Below, one piece after another: positions 16,221 to 25,356 of a stretch of DNA of 64,000 nucleotides. The stretch lies in NCBI GenBank assembly GCA_963762435.1, contig CAVXLN010000030.1, positions 62,001 through 126,000 of the forward strand, read 5' to 3'. The notes beneath the pieces are model-generated. The model saw only the letters and a list, made by a program, of their open reading frames with translations, was not told the DNA's origin and did not search any database. Within the stretch, counting starts at the first letter, position 1, and each line of letters starts with the position of its first letter. Source of the DNA: JAXDMU01 sp963762435. GTDB lineage: Bacteria > Pseudomonadota > Alphaproteobacteria > ATCC43930 > CGMCC-115725. Made by a program: the position numbers and the translations under genes.

Positions 16221-17435
16221 CTACGGGTTCAGCACCTTGGCGATTGCACCGCCCCGCAGGCGGGCGGGCTGCGGTAGGGCGCTGCCCAGCAACGGCCTCA
16301 GATACTCTAGGAAGGCGGGAGTGACGTCGCTGCCCGAGGGCGCAATGAACAGGTCCGTCATCACTTTTGTCTTGCCGGCAATTTTGTCCAGACTCACCAG
16401 AGCGTAATCGACAGCATAATCGCCAGTGCGCCGGATCACCACCGAGCCGTTGCCTGTCCCCCAAATTGCCTGGTTGACAGCAAATTCGCCGACCTCGCGC
16501 GCCTCCCTGCGATCCACGTCCGAGACGCAGCCGGCGAAGGAGCGCTGGAGATAGCCGAACGTATCGCCGCGCACGCGCCTGATGCCAAGTTCGGATTTGA
16601 TCGCCTCACCCAGAATATCGGCGAGGGCGCCGGTGCCGGACAGCTGGACGTTACCGTGGGCATCTTTCTCCGCCGTCCCGCTTAGTTCAACCGAGAGGGG
16701 CGTGCCGCTCGCGTCATGGATGCCTTCGGAGAGCGCGATGACGCAGCGCCCGAACCTGTCGTGGACCGACTTGACGTCGGACAAGAATTTACCTTTGTCG
16801 AAGATGCGCTCAGGCAGATAGATCAGGTGCGGTCCGTCGCCCTCGACCGTCCGTGCGGCGGCCGATGCGGCGGTGAGAAACCCGGCGTTGCGGCCCATCA
16901 CGACCGCGACGTAAACACCCGGCAGAGAGCGATTGTCGAGGTCGGCTCCCATGAACGCCTGAGCCACGAAGCGCGCAGCCGAGGGAAAGCCTGGCGCGTG
17001 GTCGTTTTCCATCAGATCGTTGTCGATGGTCTTGGGAAGGTGCAGGCAGCGCAGATCGTAATCCGCCTTCGCCGCCTCCTCGCTGATGATGCGCATGGTC
17101 TCGGCCGTATCATTGCCGCCGATATAAAGGAACCAAGACGCGCCGTGAGCCTTCAGCGATGCGAGGATGTCGCGGCAATAGGCCAGATCGGGCTTATCCC
17201 GCGTCGAGCCAAGGCTCGAGGACGGGGTGGCGGCGACAGCTTCGAGGTTGGCTCGCGTTTCGGCTGAGAGGTCGACGAAATCCTCGTTCACGATGCCACG
17301 CACCCCGTAGCGCGCGCCATAGACCCGCTCGATCTGGCGATAGAGCCGCGCTTCGAGCACGGCGCCCACCAGCGATTGATTGATCACCGCAGTCGGGCCG
17401 CCGCCCTGGGCGATCACCAGCTTCCCGCTTCGCAT
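16221..17435 (-). CDS. pfp: Pyrophosphate-dependent 6-phosphofructokinase
   Basis: Phosphorylates fructose 6-phosphate, probably with pyrophosphate and reversibly. The 404-aa protein begins LVIAQGGGPTAVINQS. It carries YIGGNDTAETM where ATP enzymes have GGDGS, and LPKTIDNDL where ATP enzymes have PGTIDND; both point to PPi use. MGRNAGFL follows. I chose the ATG at 17435 because the family N-terminus starts there and GAGGCA precedes it; the frame is open to 17531 but that stretch overlaps the slipin gene. The slipin stop lies about 35 bases upstream, so the genes are probably co-transcribed. PPi use fits a cell saving ATP next to phosphoketolase. Confidence 0.92.
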   Translation of the reverse strand: MRSGKLVIAQGGGPTAVINQSLVGAVLEARLYRQIERVYGARYGVRGIVNEDFVDLSAETRANLEAVAATPSSSLGSTRDKPDLAYCRDILASLKAHGASWFLYIGGNDTAETMRIISEEAAKADYDLRCLHLPKTIDNDLMENDHAPGFPSAARFVAQAFMGADLDNRSLPGVYVAVVMGRNAGFLTAASAAARTVEGDGPHLIYLPERIFDKGKFLSDVKSVHDRFGRCVIALSEGIHDASGTPLSVELSGTAEKDAHGNVQLSGTGALADILGEAIKSELGIRRVRGDTFGYLQRSFAGCVSDVDRREAREVGEFAVNQAIWGTGNGSVVIRRTGDYAVDYALVSLDKIAGKTKVMTDLFIAPSGSDVTPAFLEYLRPLLGSALPQPARLRGGAIAKVLNP

Positions 17436-17469
17436 TGCCTCAGGCTCCACGCTGGAACGAGCGCGCAAA

Positions 17470-18306
17470 TCATGCGTCCGATGGGGCGTCCGCCGCAAGC
17501 GGGGCGCGACCGGCACCGTTGGTGACGACACCCATTGCCTTGCCGGATTTGTCGAAGAGCTCGAGGAAGGGCCTGATGAGATCGATCGGCATCGGGAAGA
17601 CGACGGTCGAGTTCTGTTCCGCCCCGATCTCGGTCAGCGTCTGCAGATAGCGCAGCTGCATGGCGGCCGGAATGCTGCCGAGGATCTGGGCGGCGTTCAC
17701 CAGCGTTTGCGAGGCTTGGAACTCGGCTTCGGCATGGATGATCTTGGCTCGCCGGTCGCGTTCCGCCTCGGCTTGCTTGGCGATCGCGCGCACCATGTTT
17801 TCGGTGAGCTCGACGGTCCTGATCTCGACATTGGTCACCTTGATGCCCCAGGTCTCGGTCTGGGCGTCGAGGATGCTTTGGACGTCCACGCTGAGCTTCT
17901 TGCGTTCCGAGAGCATCTCGTCGAGATCGTGTTGGCCGAGCACGGCCCGCAGCGTCGTCTGCGCCAGCATGTTCGTCGCCGGAAGATAGTCCTGAACCCT
18001 GATGATGGCCCGCTCGGGATCGACGACGTTGAAGTAGAGGACCGCGTCGACCTTCATCGAGACATTGTCTCTCGAGATCACGTCCTGGCTGGGAATCTCG
18101 ATGACCTGAATGCGCAGATCCACCCGGACCATTTCTTGGACCAGGGGAATCAGCAGGACAAGGCCCGGCCCCCGGACCCGCTGAAAGCGTCCGAGCGTAA
18201 AGACCACGGCGCGCTCGTATTCACGCAGGATTCTAACGCTCATCCCGGCCACGAGCACGACTACGAGCAAGATCGCTGGGCCGACCACTAGGGTTGAGAA
18301 GAACAT
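17470..18306 (-). CDS. Slipin family protein (SPFH/stomatin-like)
   Basis: A 278-aa membrane-anchored SPFH protein. An N-terminal hydrophobic segment (about residues 5-23) is followed by the band-7 signature REYERAVVFTLGRF, GPGLVLLIPLVQ and DVISRDNVSMKVDAVLYF. A helical alanine/glutamate-rich region (ENMVRAIAKQAEAERDRRAK) comes next. Family members form oligomers that organise membrane microdomains, often with an NfeD partner; none is seen here. It is co-directional with pfp downstream and the ferritin-like gene upstream (222 bp away). Its role in the carbon island is unknown. Confidence 0.93.
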   Translation of the reverse strand: MFFSTLVVGPAILLVVVLVAGMSVRILREYERAVVFTLGRFQRVRGPGLVLLIPLVQEMVRVDLRIQVIEIPSQDVISRDNVSMKVDAVLYFNVVDPERAIIRVQDYLPATNMLAQTTLRAVLGQHDLDEMLSERKKLSVDVQSILDAQTETWGIKVTNVEIRTVELTENMVRAIAKQAEAERDRRAKIIHAEAEFQASQTLVNAAQILGSIPAAMQLRYLQTLTEIGAEQNSTVVFPMPIDLIRPFLELFDKSGKAMGVVTNGAGRAPLAADAPSDA

Positions 18307-18528
18307 GGCGCCGCTTCTTTCGTTCGGAGGAGGAAACCACGAAGGACGAGTGACCGTGACAAAGCACCCGAACCCGTTGGCCCGAGGATGCTTTCATTCG
18401 GCCAGTACCGCCGAGACAGTTTCACTGAAGATGCTAGAGTCCAGGATATCGGTTGACTCTGCTACTTCCGCTAGGCTCGGAAACTACCTATCGGTTCCTT
18501 GCTGATTTGCCGGCTGACCGAACCGACT

Positions 18529-19314
18529 CTAGATCGCGAGCAGCAAGCGTGAGATCGAGGCCAGCGGAGGAACAACGATCCGCTGAAAGATCGAGGGAAG
18601 TGGCAGCAGCTTCAGCAGCATCTTGAGCGCCATCTCGCACGGGAAATGCCGGCGGGCGAGCTTTCGGCAGCTACTCCGGAACGCCTGGTACAAGAGAGGG
18701 TCGAAGACCGCGCCGGGATTCAGGCCCAGATAGACATGCTTGAAGGCGTAGAACGCGTCCTCGCTATCGATCGCCCTGACCTGACACCAGACGGCGCGCA
18801 GGATCGCTCTCGCGGACAGCTTGTCGCGAATGCGGCAGCGCGAGAAATGGCGGAGGAACTGCTTGTAGTGTCCGACTTCCTCATTCCCGATGCGCGCCGC
18901 GATCCGGCATAGTTCGGGCTCGTCGCTTGCGTCGGCTAGCATCCGGTAAAGGGTCGCGGTGCCGGTTTCGACGACGCAGAGTGCTGCCAGCTCCTCGGCT
19001 TGGTTCTCCGCCATTCCAGCCTGCGTGCAATGGCGGCTGAATTCGTCATAGTAGCGGGCATAAGCGGACGCCCAATCGAACTCGGGCCAAGCCTTCTGCA
19101 TATGGCATTTGAGCTGCGCTCCGTGCCCGAGTTCCTGCTCCTCCCAGACATCGCGCAGCCAAGCGACGATCTCGGCGTCGTCATCGAAGAATTCGACGAG
19201 ATTTCGCGTATAGAGGTCGGACGTGATCTCGACGAAGGATGCCGACGCGACGATGTAGAAGAGAATATTCCTCTCGATCTCGGCACGCTCTGTGGCAAGG
19301 CGGGAACCCCTCAT
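18529..19314 (-). CDS. Ferritin-like (diiron four-helix) domain protein
   Basis: A 261-aa helical protein with two Glu...ExxH motifs typical of ferritin-like diiron sites: Glu29, then Glu61-xx-His64 (EQELGHG), Glu116 (VETGTATLY), and Glu146-xx-His149 (NEEVGHYK). The spacing fits a four-helix bundle. The last third is basic and hydrophobic (ALKMLLKLLPLPSIF) and may bind membrane. Substrate cannot be predicted; oxidation, desaturation or stress protection are possible. It lies 43 bases downstream of the PRC-barrel gene on the same strand. The start at 19314 is the first of the frame; an internal start is possible. Confidence 0.8.
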   Translation of the reverse strand: MRGSRLATERAEIERNILFYIVASASFVEITSDLYTRNLVEFFDDDAEIVAWLRDVWEEQELGHGAQLKCHMQKAWPEFDWASAYARYYDEFSRHCTQAGMAENQAEELAALCVVETGTATLYRMLADASDEPELCRIAARIGNEEVGHYKQFLRHFSRCRIRDKLSARAILRAVWCQVRAIDSEDAFYAFKHVYLGLNPGAVFDPLLYQAFRSSCRKLARRHFPCEMALKMLLKLLPLPSIFQRIVVPPLASISRLLLAI

Positions 19315-19357
19315 CGATCCTGTCTTTCGACCGATCGAGCGGAGGTGTCGAGACCAC

Positions 19358-20122
19358 TCACTTCTCGACCAGCTTGAGGCCGTAATAGGTCAGGAACTTA
19401 TCCTCATAGGCGCCATCCACCGTGATCGTTGGGTCGTATCGTGGGCCGTTCTCGATCCTTTGACGATCGAGATTGACGTGGATTGAACCGTCGATCCAAT
19501 CGATTTCCCGGACCGAGCGCGGCGAGATCAGGACTTTCTCGCCTGGCCACCAGTTCTTCGTATCGACCGTGAGATAGCGGATGCTCCAATCGCGATCCTC
19601 GAGCAGGAAATTCTCGACATGGCCAAGTTCGCCGTCGGTCGCATGGACGTGGTAGCCGGTCACGGCGGCGACGCTGCGGAGGTGCGGATCACCCGACGCA
19701 TCGAGCGCCATATCACCGCGCGCCGGACCCCATGGCCGCGTCTCCGAGAAGAGCAGCGGCTCGACGAAAGGTTGCGACATGGTGTTGGCGAGCGGGCCGT
19801 CGCTGCCGACGGGATAGGGGACATACTGGTCCAGATTGGCCGCATCCTGTCGGGACACGGGCTGATCCGTGTCGATATCCGGACTATCCTTGACCTGCTG
19901 CATGGTCAGCCGGACCGGGAGCCGGCGCATTGCCCGATCGGGCTGGCCCAGGACCGGATGTGGAATCAGGATCTTGCGGCCGGACAGCCAATGGCCGACA
20001 TCGACGACAAGCCACCGAACGACCCATCCGACGTCCTCGAACAGCCAGTCGCTGACGGTCCCGATCGGCCCGTCGCTTGCCTCAACCTCATAGCCTTTGA
20101 TCGTCGACGCATCCCACAACAT
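19358..20122 (-). CDS. PRC-barrel domain protein (two tandem domains)
   Basis: The 254-aa protein contains two similar beta-barrel units. The first (about residues 6-70) has GYEVEASDGPIGTVSDWLF and WVVRWLVVDVGHWLSGRKIL. The second (about 150-225) has GYHVHATDGELGHVENFLL and WSIRYLTVDTKNWWPGEKVL. The internal duplication is plain when these are aligned. PRC-barrels occur in photosynthetic reaction-centre H subunits, RimM and many stress or storage proteins; no membrane helix is seen. It is the first gene of the minus-strand set, so its promoter should lie in 20123-20350. Confidence 0.9.
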   Translation of the reverse strand: MLWDASTIKGYEVEASDGPIGTVSDWLFEDVGWVVRWLVVDVGHWLSGRKILIPHPVLGQPDRAMRRLPVRLTMQQVKDSPDIDTDQPVSRQDAANLDQYVPYPVGSDGPLANTMSQPFVEPLLFSETRPWGPARGDMALDASGDPHLRSVAAVTGYHVHATDGELGHVENFLLEDRDWSIRYLTVDTKNWWPGEKVLISPRSVREIDWIDGSIHVNLDRQRIENGPRYDPTITVDGAYEDKFLTYYGLKLVEK

Positions 20123-20558
20123 AGATCTCTCCTATGGACCGCTTTCTCTCTATCAAGAACCCGAGGCTAAGGAGAAAGGTCCGGCAATGTTCCGCGCCGC
20201 GCGAGGCGGTCGAGGAAAGTGGGAATGCCACGCGCCACGGCCGGGCAATCCCGGGAGCAGGCGCGGTGGCGGCTAGGAACGGAGACGCCGCGGCGTTCGT
20301 TGATCAGATCCTAGCGAATGCACAAGGCGGCAACAGGATCGGAATCTGCTCAGAGTCCATCGCCTGCACTGTTCGCCAGGTTCAAGGCACGAGCACGGCG
20401 GCACCTTGAAATCGTCCGGCTCGGAGATCCGCGAGGGCCTCGCTTCGATCCGAGAAACCCCGACTCATCGTAATCCAGCGCGGTCGGAAATACGCCGGCA
20501 AGCCCGATCCCGAGCAGGACGACCCCCAACACCGCACAGAAGGCCTGCATATCCTGAC
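20123..20558 (-). other. Intergenic region, with a doubtful short membrane-peptide frame
   Basis: No convincing gene. The part next to 20122 probably holds the promoter of the PRC-barrel to zwf set, but I see no clear -35/-10 pair. A minus-strand frame at 20350-20550 starts MQAFCAVLGVVLLGIGLAGV, a possible membrane helix, then becomes low-complexity and basic. It may be the 5' end of a lost membrane-protein gene. Confidence 0.3.
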
Positions 20559-21928
20559 CTACGATCGCGCATAGCCCGGCGGCGCCACGAACCCGCCGAA
20601 CTCTCGTTCGAGCAGGGCGGCGCAGGCGATCGTCGTGCGATCCTCGAGATAAGGGCCGATGATCTGCACCCCGATCGGCAATCCCGACGGCGAAAGACCG
20701 ATGGGCGCCGCCGTTGCCGGAAGGCCGCAGGTCGAGGCAGGGTCCGCCCAGATGAAGCACGCATCGCCGTAAGGGTAGGCTTTGCCGTCAATCTCGAGAT
20801 GCCGCGCCTCGATCGGCAGCGAATGGTCGTGCGGGAAGGCCGGCACCGCGGCCGGCGGATAGAGCACGACATCCCAGTCGCGGAAGAGCCGGCTCCATTG
20901 CTGCTGCAGCAATGCGCGCGCCATGTCGGCGGCGAGCCAGTCGCGATGGCTGAGCGCCGTGCCGCGCAGGCGTTCGGCCGCGACGCCGTCGTCGCCGGAC
21001 GCCAGCGCTGCTGCTGCGCGCTGAGCCGCCGCATAGATGTCGGGCGGCACCCCCGCAGCCTTGACGGCAGCCAGCAGCTTCACATAGAGCCGAGCCGAAG
21101 CGGCAATGTCCGGCACGAGCGCGCTCGCGCGCTCGACCTTGGCGCCGGTGCCGGCGATCCGCGCCGACAATCGGTCGATCGCGTCGCGCACGTCACGGCT
21201 TGTCGGGATCAGCGGATGCGTGTCGATAACGAGAACGCGAAAATCTTCAAGCTTGTCGTGCCGGGCCGGCGGCAAAGCCAGCCGATAGCACGGCCGGATC
21301 GCCGCCCTGGGGCAAGGGTGGGGATGTCGGCGGCCCGTAACCCCGAAAAGGCACGAGGCCGAAGCTCGGCTTGTGCGCATAGACGCCGCGGAAATGCGCC
21401 GGCACGCGCAGCGATCCACCGATATCCGATCCGAAGGAGAGTGGCCCGAAGCCGGCCGCCAGCGCCGCGGCGGACCCGCCCGAGGAGCCACCGGGGGACC
21501 GGCCGAGGTCCGACGGGTTATTGGTCTGTCCGTAGACATCATTGTAGCTCTGGAAATCCGCGAGCCCCGTCGGCAGGTTGGTCTTGCCGAGAATGATGGC
21601 GCCGGCCTCCTTCACGCGAGAGACGACGATTGCGTCTTCTTTCGGCACGAAACCTTTGAATTGCGGGAAGCCCCAGCTTGTCGGCAGTCCGGTGACGTTG
21701 AAGGCCTCCTTGATCGTCATCGGAATGCCGAGCAACGGTCGGCGCTCGCCCGAAATCGCGGACGACGACGGCATTGATCCGCTGATCCAGCGCTTCAATG
21801 CGCGCGATGGTGTGGTCCGTGAGCTCCAGGGCGGAGATCTTGCGGGCCTGCAAGGCCGCGGTCAGCTCCCCGATCGCGCCGTAATCTTGAATCGATGCCG
21901 CCTGCATCGCGCCGGCTTGGCTCGGCAT
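20559..21928 (-). pseudogene. Amidase-signature family protein, frameshifted and internally deleted
   Basis: Hydrolase of the Ser-cisSer-Lys amidase family. The parts appear in three successive frames. 21928 to about 21755 gives the N-terminus (ELTAALQARKISALELTDHT). About 21755 to 21290 gives the catalytic core: Lys in GIPMTIKEAFNV, GGSSGGSAAALAAG and DIGGSLRVPAHF. About 21285 to 20559 gives the C-terminus (YRLALPPARHDKLEDFRVLV to PGYARS). The first shift, in GATTTCGGGCGAGC, needs one base removed. At the second, roughly 25 residues expected after PLPQGGD (the GPMARSAADL region) are missing together with the frame. Two independent lesions make it a pseudogene. A RidA gene, also broken, lies upstream, a common pairing for amide or enamine breakdown. 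Confidence 0.85.
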
Positions 21929-21946
21929 GTCGCGGTTCCTTTGCGC

Positions 21947-22407
21947 TCACCCCACCTCGAACGTGCCCTCGACCTCGACTGCCGCATCGGCCGGGAGTGC
22001 TGCGACGCCGACGGCCGAGCGCGCGTGACGGCCCTTGTCGCCGAACACCGCCACCATCAGGTCGGACGCGCCGTTCATCACGACGGCGCCGTCGAGAAAG
22101 TCGGGGGCCGAATTGATGAAGCCGCCAAGCCGCATCACGCGCGTCACCTTGTCGAGATCGCCGAGCGCCAGTCTGAGCTGCGCCAGAAGATTGATCGCGA
22201 AACGCGGGCGGCGGCCTGGCCCTCCGCAATGGTGACTTGCGGGCCCAGCTTGCCCTTGGCGACCGGGACGCCGTCGGCAAGGCAGAGCTGGCCGGACAGG
22301 AACAAGAGGTTTCCGGTGCGGACGAAGCCGACATAATTGGCGAGCGGCGCCGCCGGATGCGGCAGCTCGATGCCCAATTCTTGAAGACGTTCGGCAACAA
22401 GGCTCAT
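21947..22407 (-). pseudogene. RidA family (YjgF-type) deaminase, single frameshift
   Basis: RidA proteins hydrolyse reactive enamine/imine intermediates. The start (MSLVAERLQELGIELP) through VTIEGQAAAR-type residues reads in one frame to about 22205. The rest (AINLLAQLRLALGDLDKVTR, GGFINSAPDF, ARSAVGVAALP, AVEVEGTFEVG) reads in the next. One base appears to be missing in CGCGTTTCGCGATC. Restoring it gives a normal-length protein of about 153 aa. The broken amidase starts 18 bases downstream on the same strand, so the two form a decayed two-gene unit. A sequencing error is possible but less likely given the neighbour's separate lesions. Confidence 0.8.
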
Positions 22408-22486
22408 GATCACTGCTCCCGGCGTGCAAAGGGCGGCCTTGTAATCGATGTCATGGTTTGCCCCGTGACATCGACCGCGTCACAGC

Positions 22487-23554
22487 TTGGCGGCGTCGAC
22501 GACCGCTTGGGCAAAGGCCTGCGGGGCCTCCTGGGGCAGAAGCCTCGTCATCGCCGAAGAGCATGGGGATGTGCTCAATCAGATCCTTTTGCTCGGCCCG
22601 CTGCACATGTTCCATTTTCGGTCCGGCGACTTCGAGACGGCACTGCGCTACGCAAGACATGGCTCGGCCCTTGCGGACTCGATCGAAGAACCGGCTGCGG
22701 GCTCACTGGCCAGCTGTCTTCTGGGGCTCTCGCTCCATCTTATCGGCGACCTCGCCGATGCGAGGGCAGCCCTTGAGGCGGCTCTGCCGTATCGGCCGGG
22801 CACTCGATGGACCAGCACGATCTATCTGGGCTTCGAGGGCCAGATGCTGGCCGGCGCTGTCCTGGCGCGGACGCTATGGCTGCAGGGGCATCCAGCCCAG
22901 GCGGTCGAACGGGCGCGCCAGTCCGTGGAGGATGCCAAGCAGACGGGCCATCCGGTGCCGGTGTCCGTGGCGCTCATCTGGGCGAGTTCCGTGCTGATCT
23001 GGACGGGGGACCTCAAGAGTGCGGAAGAGCATGTAGCTTGGTTCATCTCCCATGCCGAATCCCATTCTCTCGGGCCCTACCTTGCGGTCGGCCTTGGCTT
23101 GAAAAGCGAGCTTGCGATTTGCCGGGGCGACGCAGAGGCGGGCGTGGAGGGCCTCCAGGCGAGCCTGGATCGGCTGCATGGCGCGCGCTACGAGCTTCTG
23201 ACTACGCCGTTCACCATCTCCCTCATTCGAGGATTGTCGGCGAACGGCCGTCTCATCGACGCCACTGCGCTGACCGACGAGACGATCCGGCAAGTCGAAG
23301 CGAATGGAGATCTTGCCTACCTGCCGGAGCTGCTGCGGGTGAAAGGCGGCCTGATTCTGGCCGGACCACGCCCCGATCCTGTCATGGCAGAAGCCTGCTT
23401 CAGGCAATCGCTGGAGCTGAGCCGCCGCCAAGGCGCTCGCGCCTGGGGGCTTCGCACGGCCACGGATCTTGCGGCCCAGTATTTTCTCAGAGATGGCCGA
23501 GTAGCAAGTGAGCTGTTGTGTGTGATCTCGCCACCATTCGCTCACAACCGCTAA
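22487..23554 (+). pseudogene. C-terminal TPR fragment of a multidomain ATPase/transcription regulator
   Basis: An open frame of 355 codons made of TPR-like helical repeats (RSGDFETALRYARHGSALAD, LWLQGHPAQAVERARQSVED, EACFRQSLELSRRQGARAWG). It ends in the ARAWGLRTATDLAAQY pattern found near the C-terminus of large winged-helix/AAA/TPR regulators and adenylate-cyclase-like proteins of Alphaproteobacteria. The DNA-binding and ATPase parts are absent, the first codons look random, and the expected C-terminal residues after GRVASE are replaced. I therefore read it as a truncated leftover. Confidence 0.6.
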
Positions 23555-23611
23555 CAACTCGGATTTTGGCGAGCCCGTCTCTGCTGCTCGGCGGAAATAT
23601 TCGACGCGTCC

Positions 23612-23730
23612 TCATGCCTGATCGCACCACCGCCCGAGTTGCGCGAGACGCCAGGCGTGCGGCGTCTGGCCGACAAAGCGCGCAAAGATGGTCGTGAAGT
23701 GCGGATGAAGGCGAGAATCGGCAACATCGC
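23612..23730 (-). pseudogene. AraC-family regulator, C-terminal helix-turn-helix fragment
   Basis: About 38 codons on the minus strand read DVADSRLHPHFTTIF then ARFVGQTPHAWRLAQ before a stop. This matches the second helix-turn-helix of AraC/XylS regulators (FxxxFxxxxGxTPxxWR). Nothing upstream continues the protein, so it is a scar. Confidence 0.6.
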
Positions 23731-23909
23731 GATGTGACGATCGAGGTTCGCGGCAAGCGCGTTCGCTATGCCCGCGAAGAGTTCCGGATCAACGGCCACT
23801 TTGAGAATATGACCAACAATTCGGTGATCTGGACGCGCTCGTTCAATTTCTCGGAAAGCGAGCTCAACATCATCGCGACACCGAGGGAGATCGCCGGCGG
23901 TTCAGATCG

Positions 23910-24122
23910 CTATTCTCTGGCCGCGCGCACCCAAAAGTGATCGTCCAGGAGTGCCGAAACCGACATCAGGAGGCCGTCGCTTTTGCCCTCCGCCAGCAGT
24001 CGGACATGCGGTGGACAGCCATAGCAATCGACGACCGATCCGACCGCATAAACGATGCGGGAATAGGCCCCGCTCTTGATGAACCGGTCTCCGACCGCTA
24101 CCTGACCAACCCGCAATTTCAT
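23910..24122 (-). CDS. Small conserved-looking hypothetical protein (70 aa)
   Basis: The ATG at 24122 is preceded by AGGAG at good spacing, the best ribosome-binding site in this stretch. The product begins MKLRVGQVAVGDRFIKSG, then has a YCGCPP-like CYGCPPHVRLLAEG and ends LLDDHFWVRAARE. Composition is that of a compact beta-rich globular protein. I recognise no family. It sits among pseudogenes yet looks intact, which suggests it is under selection or arrived recently. Confidence 0.55.
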   Translation of the reverse strand: MKLRVGQVAVGDRFIKSGAYSRIVYAVGSVVDCYGCPPHVRLLAEGKSDGLLMSVSALLDDHFWVRAARE

Positions 24123-24242
24123 TACACTCCTGGGCGGCATGACCCGCGGGTGCGAGTATCGGCGCAGACCACTTCCCGGTGTTGGGGCATTTATAAAATA
24201 GCCCCTCGGCGCGCAATTGTCGCGCGCGGCGTCGGGCGGCGC

Positions 24243-24647
24243 TCAGTCCATGATTTCGAGCGGCTGGGTGCGGATCTCGACCCAGGAATAGCGCCGGCTT
24301 TCGTCGTGATAGACGGAGAAGGTGGGCGGCGGGAAGGACGGGTCGGCAAAGGCGCCGACCGGCACGACGATCATGCCCGGCATCTGATCGTTCCGGTAAT
24401 GGACGGTCGTACCGCACTCGGGGCAGAAGCTGAAGGTGGCGCGGCTGCCCTCGTCGCCGATCAGGGTGAACTCGGCCGCCCGCCCCTCGATCGCCACGTC
24501 CGCCGCGGCGAAGCGCGCATTGTGGCTGAACGCGCTGCCCGAGCGCCGCTTGCAGGCGAGGCAGTGGCACACGCTGACCCGCAACGGTTCGCCCGAGCAG
24601 GTGGCCGAGAGCTGGCCGCAGGAACATTCGGCACGGCGCGTTACCAT
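24243..24647 (-). CDS. GFA-family zinc protein (glutathione-dependent formaldehyde-activating-like)
   Basis: About 134 residues with the zinc-binding cysteines of the GFA fold: CSCGQL near the N-terminus, CHCLACKRRSGSAFS, and CPECGTTVHYR. Most members are of unknown substrate; the founding member speeds the formaldehyde-glutathione reaction. The ATG at 24647 fits the family start; an in-frame GTG at 24674 would add nine residues. It is an isolated intact gene next to the biosynthetic cluster on the opposite strand. Confidence 0.88.
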   Translation of the reverse strand: MVTRRAECSCGQLSATCSGEPLRVSVCHCLACKRRSGSAFSHNARFAAADVAIEGRAAEFTLIGDEGSRATFSFCPECGTTVHYRNDQMPGMIVVPVGAFADPSFPPPTFSVYHDESRRYSWVEIRTQPLEIMD

Positions 24648-25097
24648 GGGCGGGGCTACCTTCCGGTCATTCACGGGAGTGACGTAAGCGTCGGCTCAAT
24701 GATTCGGGCACGCATTGTGCTCGCGCGTCGGGCGGATTGCCACGTGGCTGTTCATGGATCCGCGCATCTTCCCAGGTACCCGGGGTTCGATCCGTCATTC
24801 GCATCGCCCGATCAACTTCAGGTCGGGTCGAGGGCGGTCCCGGCCTCGCGGGCGGAGACCCGGCACCCACGCCGCCGGACGGCTGTGGACGGTTAACATC
24901 CTGTCCACGCTTGCAATCGTCGGACAGTCATGACAACTCGACCATTTCCGACACGCTCGACGATCCCGCTTGCGTGCCCGGACGACAAAACCGATGGGCG
25001 AAAATCCCCCTTCCCCTTGCTCCCGCCGGACCGCGATTTCGATGCTCGACCGCCCGATTGGCGAGCGCGCGCTCAGCCCTGTGCGATCCGGGCGCTG

Positions 25098-25112
25098 TGT
25101 TAAAATTTAACA
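25098..25112. promoter_or_regulatory. Perfect palindrome, candidate operator
   Basis: TGTTAAA-A-TTTAACA has perfect 7-bp arms around one base. It lies about 245 bp upstream of the first start in the operon, in otherwise GC-rich DNA. Size and symmetry fit a dimeric repressor site; no family is assigned. Confidence 0.45.
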
Positions 25113-25140
25113 GATTTGGCCCTGCCGAATAAGCGATTGA

Positions 25141-25159
25141 GCCAATTTTCGAAATTGCC
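25141..25159. promoter_or_regulatory. Imperfect inverted repeat, candidate operator
   Basis: GCCAATTT-TCG-AAATTGCC has 8-bp arms with one mismatch and a 3-bp spacer. It lies 28 bp after the first palindrome, about three helical turns centre to centre (about 45 bp is closer to four), at the point where the sequence turns AT-rich. Confidence 0.4.
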
Positions 25160-25356
25160 ATATCTCTAAAATTATGATGAGTATGGCTCCAAGCGCCGGG
25201 GTCTCGCTAAAGGGACAATTGCAACCGGTGATTTAGAAAGATTCGTTTCTATTCGCGATTAAGATATTTCAATGATCGGCGCCCTTTGGCCGGTCGAACG
25301 CCAAGGTACAGGAAAAGGATATTATCGGTTTCGTCGTCGTTTTAAAGGGTTGCATA

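Larger units (their letters stand above)
24648..25356. other. Non-coding region upstream of the PKS/NRPS operon
   Basis: Roughly 0.7 kb without a supported gene. Base composition changes from GC-rich up to about 25130 to clearly AT-richer from about 25131 to 25420, the usual look of a promoter region in high-GC genomes. Two palindromes lie at 25098 and 25141. I could not assign a convincing sigma-70 promoter. Confidence 0.6.

Noticed and set aside
23734..23940. 68-codon plus-strand frame (VTIEVRGKRVRYAREEF...)
   Set aside because: It looks protein-like but I recognise no family, it overlaps the AraC fragment and the 70-aa gene at its ends, and its start has no ribosome-binding site.
24737..25132. 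Open frames of about 130 codons in the region before the cluster
   Set aside because: They have arginine/serine/proline-rich composition typical of random high-GC frames, no family pattern and no ribosome-binding site.
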